Assembly (NCBI GenBank): GCA_004524595.1
Contig: SDOA01000094.1
Location: forward strand, 1-16,899
Length of the DNA stretch: 16,899 nt
Source of the DNA: Candidatus Thorarchaeota archaeon
Lineage (GTDB): Archaea > Asgardarchaeota > Thorarchaeia > Thorarchaeales > Thorarchaeaceae
Direction of reading: 5' to 3'
Part shown: positions 14,371-16,899 of the stretch, one piece after another
Numbering within the stretch: position 1 is the stretch's first letter
Layout of the letters: every line of letters begins with the position of its first letter
Translations under genes and position numbers: made by a program
The notes under the pieces: model-generated
Databases searched by the model: none
The model's input: only the letters and a program-made list of their open reading frames with translations
What the model was told of the DNA's origin: nothing

Positions 14371-16636
14371 TGAGCAATAGCTGATTGGGGTCTCTCTGTT
14401 TTAGGGAATTGAGATATTGTGCAGGTATCAGACTCTCAAATGCTCTTTCACATAGTTCTGAATACGCTTCTGTATCGTATCTAGTTGAATTATCGAAGAG
14501 CTCTAACGCCTTTACTCTCTGAAATGGATTCTCCGAATCCGCATTTGTCATGATATATCGGACCTTTTGCCCAGCATGGAGGTTTCTTCCTGCTTTGACA
14601 AGTTGTTGCGCTACAACCGCAGCTCTTGATGTTGCTCGATAGTCATGGGGTTCTCTCGTTAGAGTTGAATTCAGAATGAGGTCTCTGAGATCCACGTCAT
14701 CTTCATGAAGTCTGTCAATATAGCTCTGACAGATTGCATACGCATCAGGTATCTTCTCTAGAAACCCTGCTTTATTGTTGGCTCGTGCAAGTGTCTCAAT
14801 CATTGCCATCTGACAGTCTCCAACATAGAGGCAGGTATCCCGTCGTCGGGTTTCTATTCCTCTGGTCTTAATACCTCCATTTCTATAGACTCCATAATAC
14901 CGATTCAATGGAGCAATGGTTGGATGTAGTCGTGATGATGGAATCACCATCCATTTGTAGACACCCTTTGGTGACATTTTGATATCTACCGTTCTGGTCA
15001 CTCTATCACAGAATTCGACAATCGAATCATAGCTGATTTCTTCTGCTGATCTTAACCATACTGAGTCTACAATACCGTGGACCATTTCGAAGCCCATGTG
15101 TTCACTAATCTCCTGAGTTTTGAGCATAACATCCCTTGCGAGTGCTGTCACTGCAGTATGAGCTTCTACTCTTCCAAATTTTGCATTCTTAAATCCCAAA
15201 TATCCAAAACATGAGACCAATACTCCTTTGACAGTATTCTGAATGAACTCGTACTTCTTGGCATCTTTTCCCTTGTCAAGCAGGTATTTGAATTTGTTAC
15301 GCCTATTGACCAGCATCTCGAGAGATTTCGAAACTATTCCCCTCTTTTTGTTGCAAAGCTTGAAACTAAGTTCTGGAACTTCAATACAATATCTGTGATC
15401 ATAGGGGCAGTCCAATCTTGTGCAGATTGTTTCTGGGCTAATATTTCGCGTCACCATAAGGGTTGGGTACATTGAAGAAAAGTCGCACTCTATGATGTTC
15501 TCGTAGATGTCAGGTTTTGGTTGAAGTATAAGACCTCCTCTGTCAATAGCAGCCAGTTCATTCACTGACTTGAGAAACTCTGGATTGCGTTTGACTGGAG
15601 GTATCAGAATCCCCATTTTGAAAGCATTGTAGAATTGGACTGCAGCGTTCACTGCTCCAATGGTCATCCGTGACACACTTTGTGGTCGGCCCAGAGCAAG
15701 TCGACAGCTCTCTGCCACTCCTTCAAGCCCTATAGGGGAATAGAAATGCATACCTGTCTTCCCTCGGTCAATGTGGATTCTTCCATTTAGCACGACCTGT
15801 GTACCCGACCGGTATACAATCCGATTATACTGCCAGAAGGACTGCGGTTTACCCTGTGTGACTCTTAATGGTGTTCCATCCCGCGATAGGATTAAATCCA
15901 TGCCATGAACCTTGGCTCGTAAACTGAGATACTTGAAGAGATTCTCATCACCGCCTCTACTCACAATGACATCTGGATCAATCTCGTCAATTGTTCTCTG
16001 AAAGCGTCGAAGGATCTCTTCTTCGTCCTCATCATCGATCTGTATCGTTCTATCTCTATGATAGACCTCAATGTGATGTATTGCGTCTTCCATTTTCGGG
16101 AATATCTGAGCTGTATCTACGAATACCTCAAAGTCAATCTCCTCGAGTTTTGGAAGATCATATTCTGGGTCCTCTCGGCTATCAATGCATCTAATCTTGA
16201 TGATCTCGTCACCTTTCGTTTCGAACTCTACTCGACCAAAGGCGAACATATCATTAGCTATGAAAAACTGCTGGACTGCATCAATATCTGCATGAAATAC
16301 AGTAGCCCCTGGAAGCCTCTCGAGGTCTCTTGCAACCTCTCTCTGGGCGTCTGGAGTAGAAAACACCTGTAGTACTTGAGATTTCTCATCATCATAGACA
16401 CTGGTGAACCTGAGTACAATCCTCGCATCTGTTACTTTTGGATGCTCAAGGACAGAACTTATGATGTCAGGGATTCTTCGGCTTTTCTCTCTGAGAAGGT
16501 CCGTGCTGACGAAAATAGAGGGTGAAAATCCTCGATAGGTATATCCTTTTGTCTTTCTCTCATATTTTATCCAGAGGGTCAGTGCCTTCCTCTCATTGTC
16601 GATATTTGCATCTAAGAGCCATCCAATCTTGCTCAT
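14360..16636 (-). CDS. polB2: family B DNA polymerase homologue of the PolB2 type, apparently inactivated
   Basis: 758 residues with the layout of an archaeal family B polymerase, but key catalytic residues are gone. Motif A is intact (DFSSMYPTLM, 385-394). Motif B keeps its lysine but reads KGVLVSCFGYLGF (470-482), with Val for the usual Asn. Motif C, normally YGDTDS, reads HGIVDS (520-525), so one of the two metal-binding aspartates is Ile. In the exonuclease half the Exo I DxE is DTA (174-176), and Exo II lacks the expected NxxxFD pattern (SRGGDENLFKYL). This combination is known for PolB2, an archaeal group regarded as inactivated polymerases. The fold is kept, so a structural or repair role is more likely than replication. 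Its ATG overlaps the stop of the gene upstream (TGATG), so the two are translationally coupled. No frameshift or premature stop is seen. Confidence 0.9.
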   Translation of the reverse strand: MSKIGWLLDANIDNERKALTLWIKYERKTKGYTYRGFSPSIFVSTDLLREKSRRIPDIISSVLEHPKVTDARIVLRFTSVYDDEKSQVLQVFSTPDAQREVARDLERLPGATVFHADIDAVQQFFIANDMFAFGRVEFETKGDEIIKIRCIDSREDPEYDLPKLEEIDFEVFVDTAQIFPKMEDAIHHIEVYHRDRTIQIDDEDEEEILRRFQRTIDEIDPDVIVSRGGDENLFKYLSLRAKVHGMDLILSRDGTPLRVTQGKPQSFWQYNRIVYRSGTQVVLNGRIHIDRGKTGMHFYSPIGLEGVAESCRLALGRPQSVSRMTIGAVNAAVQFYNAFKMGILIPPVKRNPEFLKSVNELAAIDRGGLILQPKPDIYENIIECDFSSMYPTLMVTRNISPETICTRLDCPYDHRYCIEVPELSFKLCNKKRGIVSKSLEMLVNRRNKFKYLLDKGKDAKKYEFIQNTVKGVLVSCFGYLGFKNAKFGRVEAHTAVTALARDVMLKTQEISEHMGFEMVHGIVDSVWLRSAEEISYDSIVEFCDRVTRTVDIKMSPKGVYKWMVIPSSRLHPTIAPLNRYYGVYRNGGIKTRGIETRRRDTCLYVGDCQMAMIETLARANNKAGFLEKIPDAYAICQSYIDRLHEDDVDLRDLILNSTLTREPHDYRATSRAAVVAQQLVKAGRNLHAGQKVRYIMTNADSENPFQRVKALELFDNSTRYDTEAYSELCERAFESLIPAQYLNSLKQRDPNQLLLTTQ

Positions 16637-16899
16637 CAGGGGGCGGTCTCCTCACTCCTTTGTTCCAAGACTCTCACTCTCCTCTGAATGTCCTCAAGCT
16701 CTCCAAGCATCTCTAGAATTGCAGATAGCAGGATGACCTCCAAGATGCGAGGGGTCACTATCATAGTCCCTGCATCTGCAAACGCTCGTGCAGCATCAAA
16801 GATCCTATCAAACTGCTCTCTCTGGGACGGTCTGAGTGTTCGCCGAAAATCTTTCCAGCGCGTTTCTTCAATCCTGACGCCATCTCTAAAGGTACGGAC
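16636..16899 (-). CDS. small conserved-type protein coupled to PolB2 (C-terminal 87 residues; 5' end outside window)
   Basis: The frame is open from the window edge to a TGA that shares one base with the polymerase ATG. The 87 visible residues read as a helical, charged protein: WKDFRRTLRPSQREQFDRI, then DAARAFADAG, then a hydrophobic helix ILEVILLSAILEML, and a C-terminal coiled-coil-like stretch LEDIQRRVRVLEQR. It resembles, from memory, a short uncharacterised protein found beside PolB2 genes in haloarchaea, with the same RR-x-LR, FDR and DAxRAxADA pattern. No catalytic motif is visible. The one-base overlap points to a two-gene operon and perhaps a physical complex with PolB2. Function is unknown. 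Confidence 0.75.
   Translation of the reverse strand, partial: VRTFRDGVRIEETRWKDFRRTLRPSQREQFDRIFDAARAFADAGTMIVTPRILEVILLSAILEMLGELEDIQRRVRVLEQRSEETAP

Noticed and set aside
14360..16636. Polymerase gene as a decaying pseudogene
   Set aside because: No stop or frameshift over 758 codons, and the substitutions match the known PolB2 pattern rather than random decay.

Overview
The window reads as archaeal chromosome. The evidence is an archaeosine-type tRNA-guanine transglycosylase with a PUA domain, MtrA and MtrH homologues, methanogenesis marker protein 14, a coenzyme F420 ligase and a PolB2-type DNA polymerase. Shine-Dalgarno sites match the archaeal GGAGGTGAT consensus and several genes start with TTG. 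The gene mix (MtrA/MtrH with bacterial-type MetF/MetV, no other Mtr subunit and no mcr gene in view) would suit an Asgard archaeon or another non-methanogenic C1-metabolising archaeon. That placement is inference only. I see no tRNA, rRNA, insertion sequence, CRISPR array or phage gene.

Layout: (1) 1-2904, plus strand, the end of an ABC uptake operon: a fused two-domain permease cut by the window edge, and its ATPase. (2) 2882-4918, minus strand, tgtA, overlapping the ATPase gene tail to tail. (3) 5024-6307, plus strand, the GTPase HflX, divergent from tgtA. (4) 6364-12021, plus strand, a compact C1/corrinoid cluster: MetV-like protein, MetF-like reductase, MtrH-like methyltransferase 1, MtrA-like corrinoid protein, MtrH-like methyltransferase 2, and methanogenesis marker 14. 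(5) 12082-14370, plus strand, an F420-0:glutamate ligase (cofE) and a nickel-pincer cofactor protein (larC). (6) 14360-16899, minus strand, a degenerate family B DNA polymerase (PolB2 type) preceded by a small partial gene.

The C1 cluster is the interesting part. MetF/MetV would interconvert methylene- and methyl-tetrahydropterin. A soluble MtrA-like corrinoid protein lies between two diverged MtrH paralogues, which suggests that two methyltransferases share one cobamide carrier. The next gene, Mmp14, has nucleotide-binding loops like those of ASKHA ATPases and is a good candidate for keeping that cobamide reduced. No membrane subunits are present, so this would be a cytosolic methyl shuttle rather than the sodium-pumping Mtr complex. 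The methyl donors and acceptors cannot be read from the sequence.

Most intergenic spaces are under 110 bases. No stretch over 300 bases lacks a gene.
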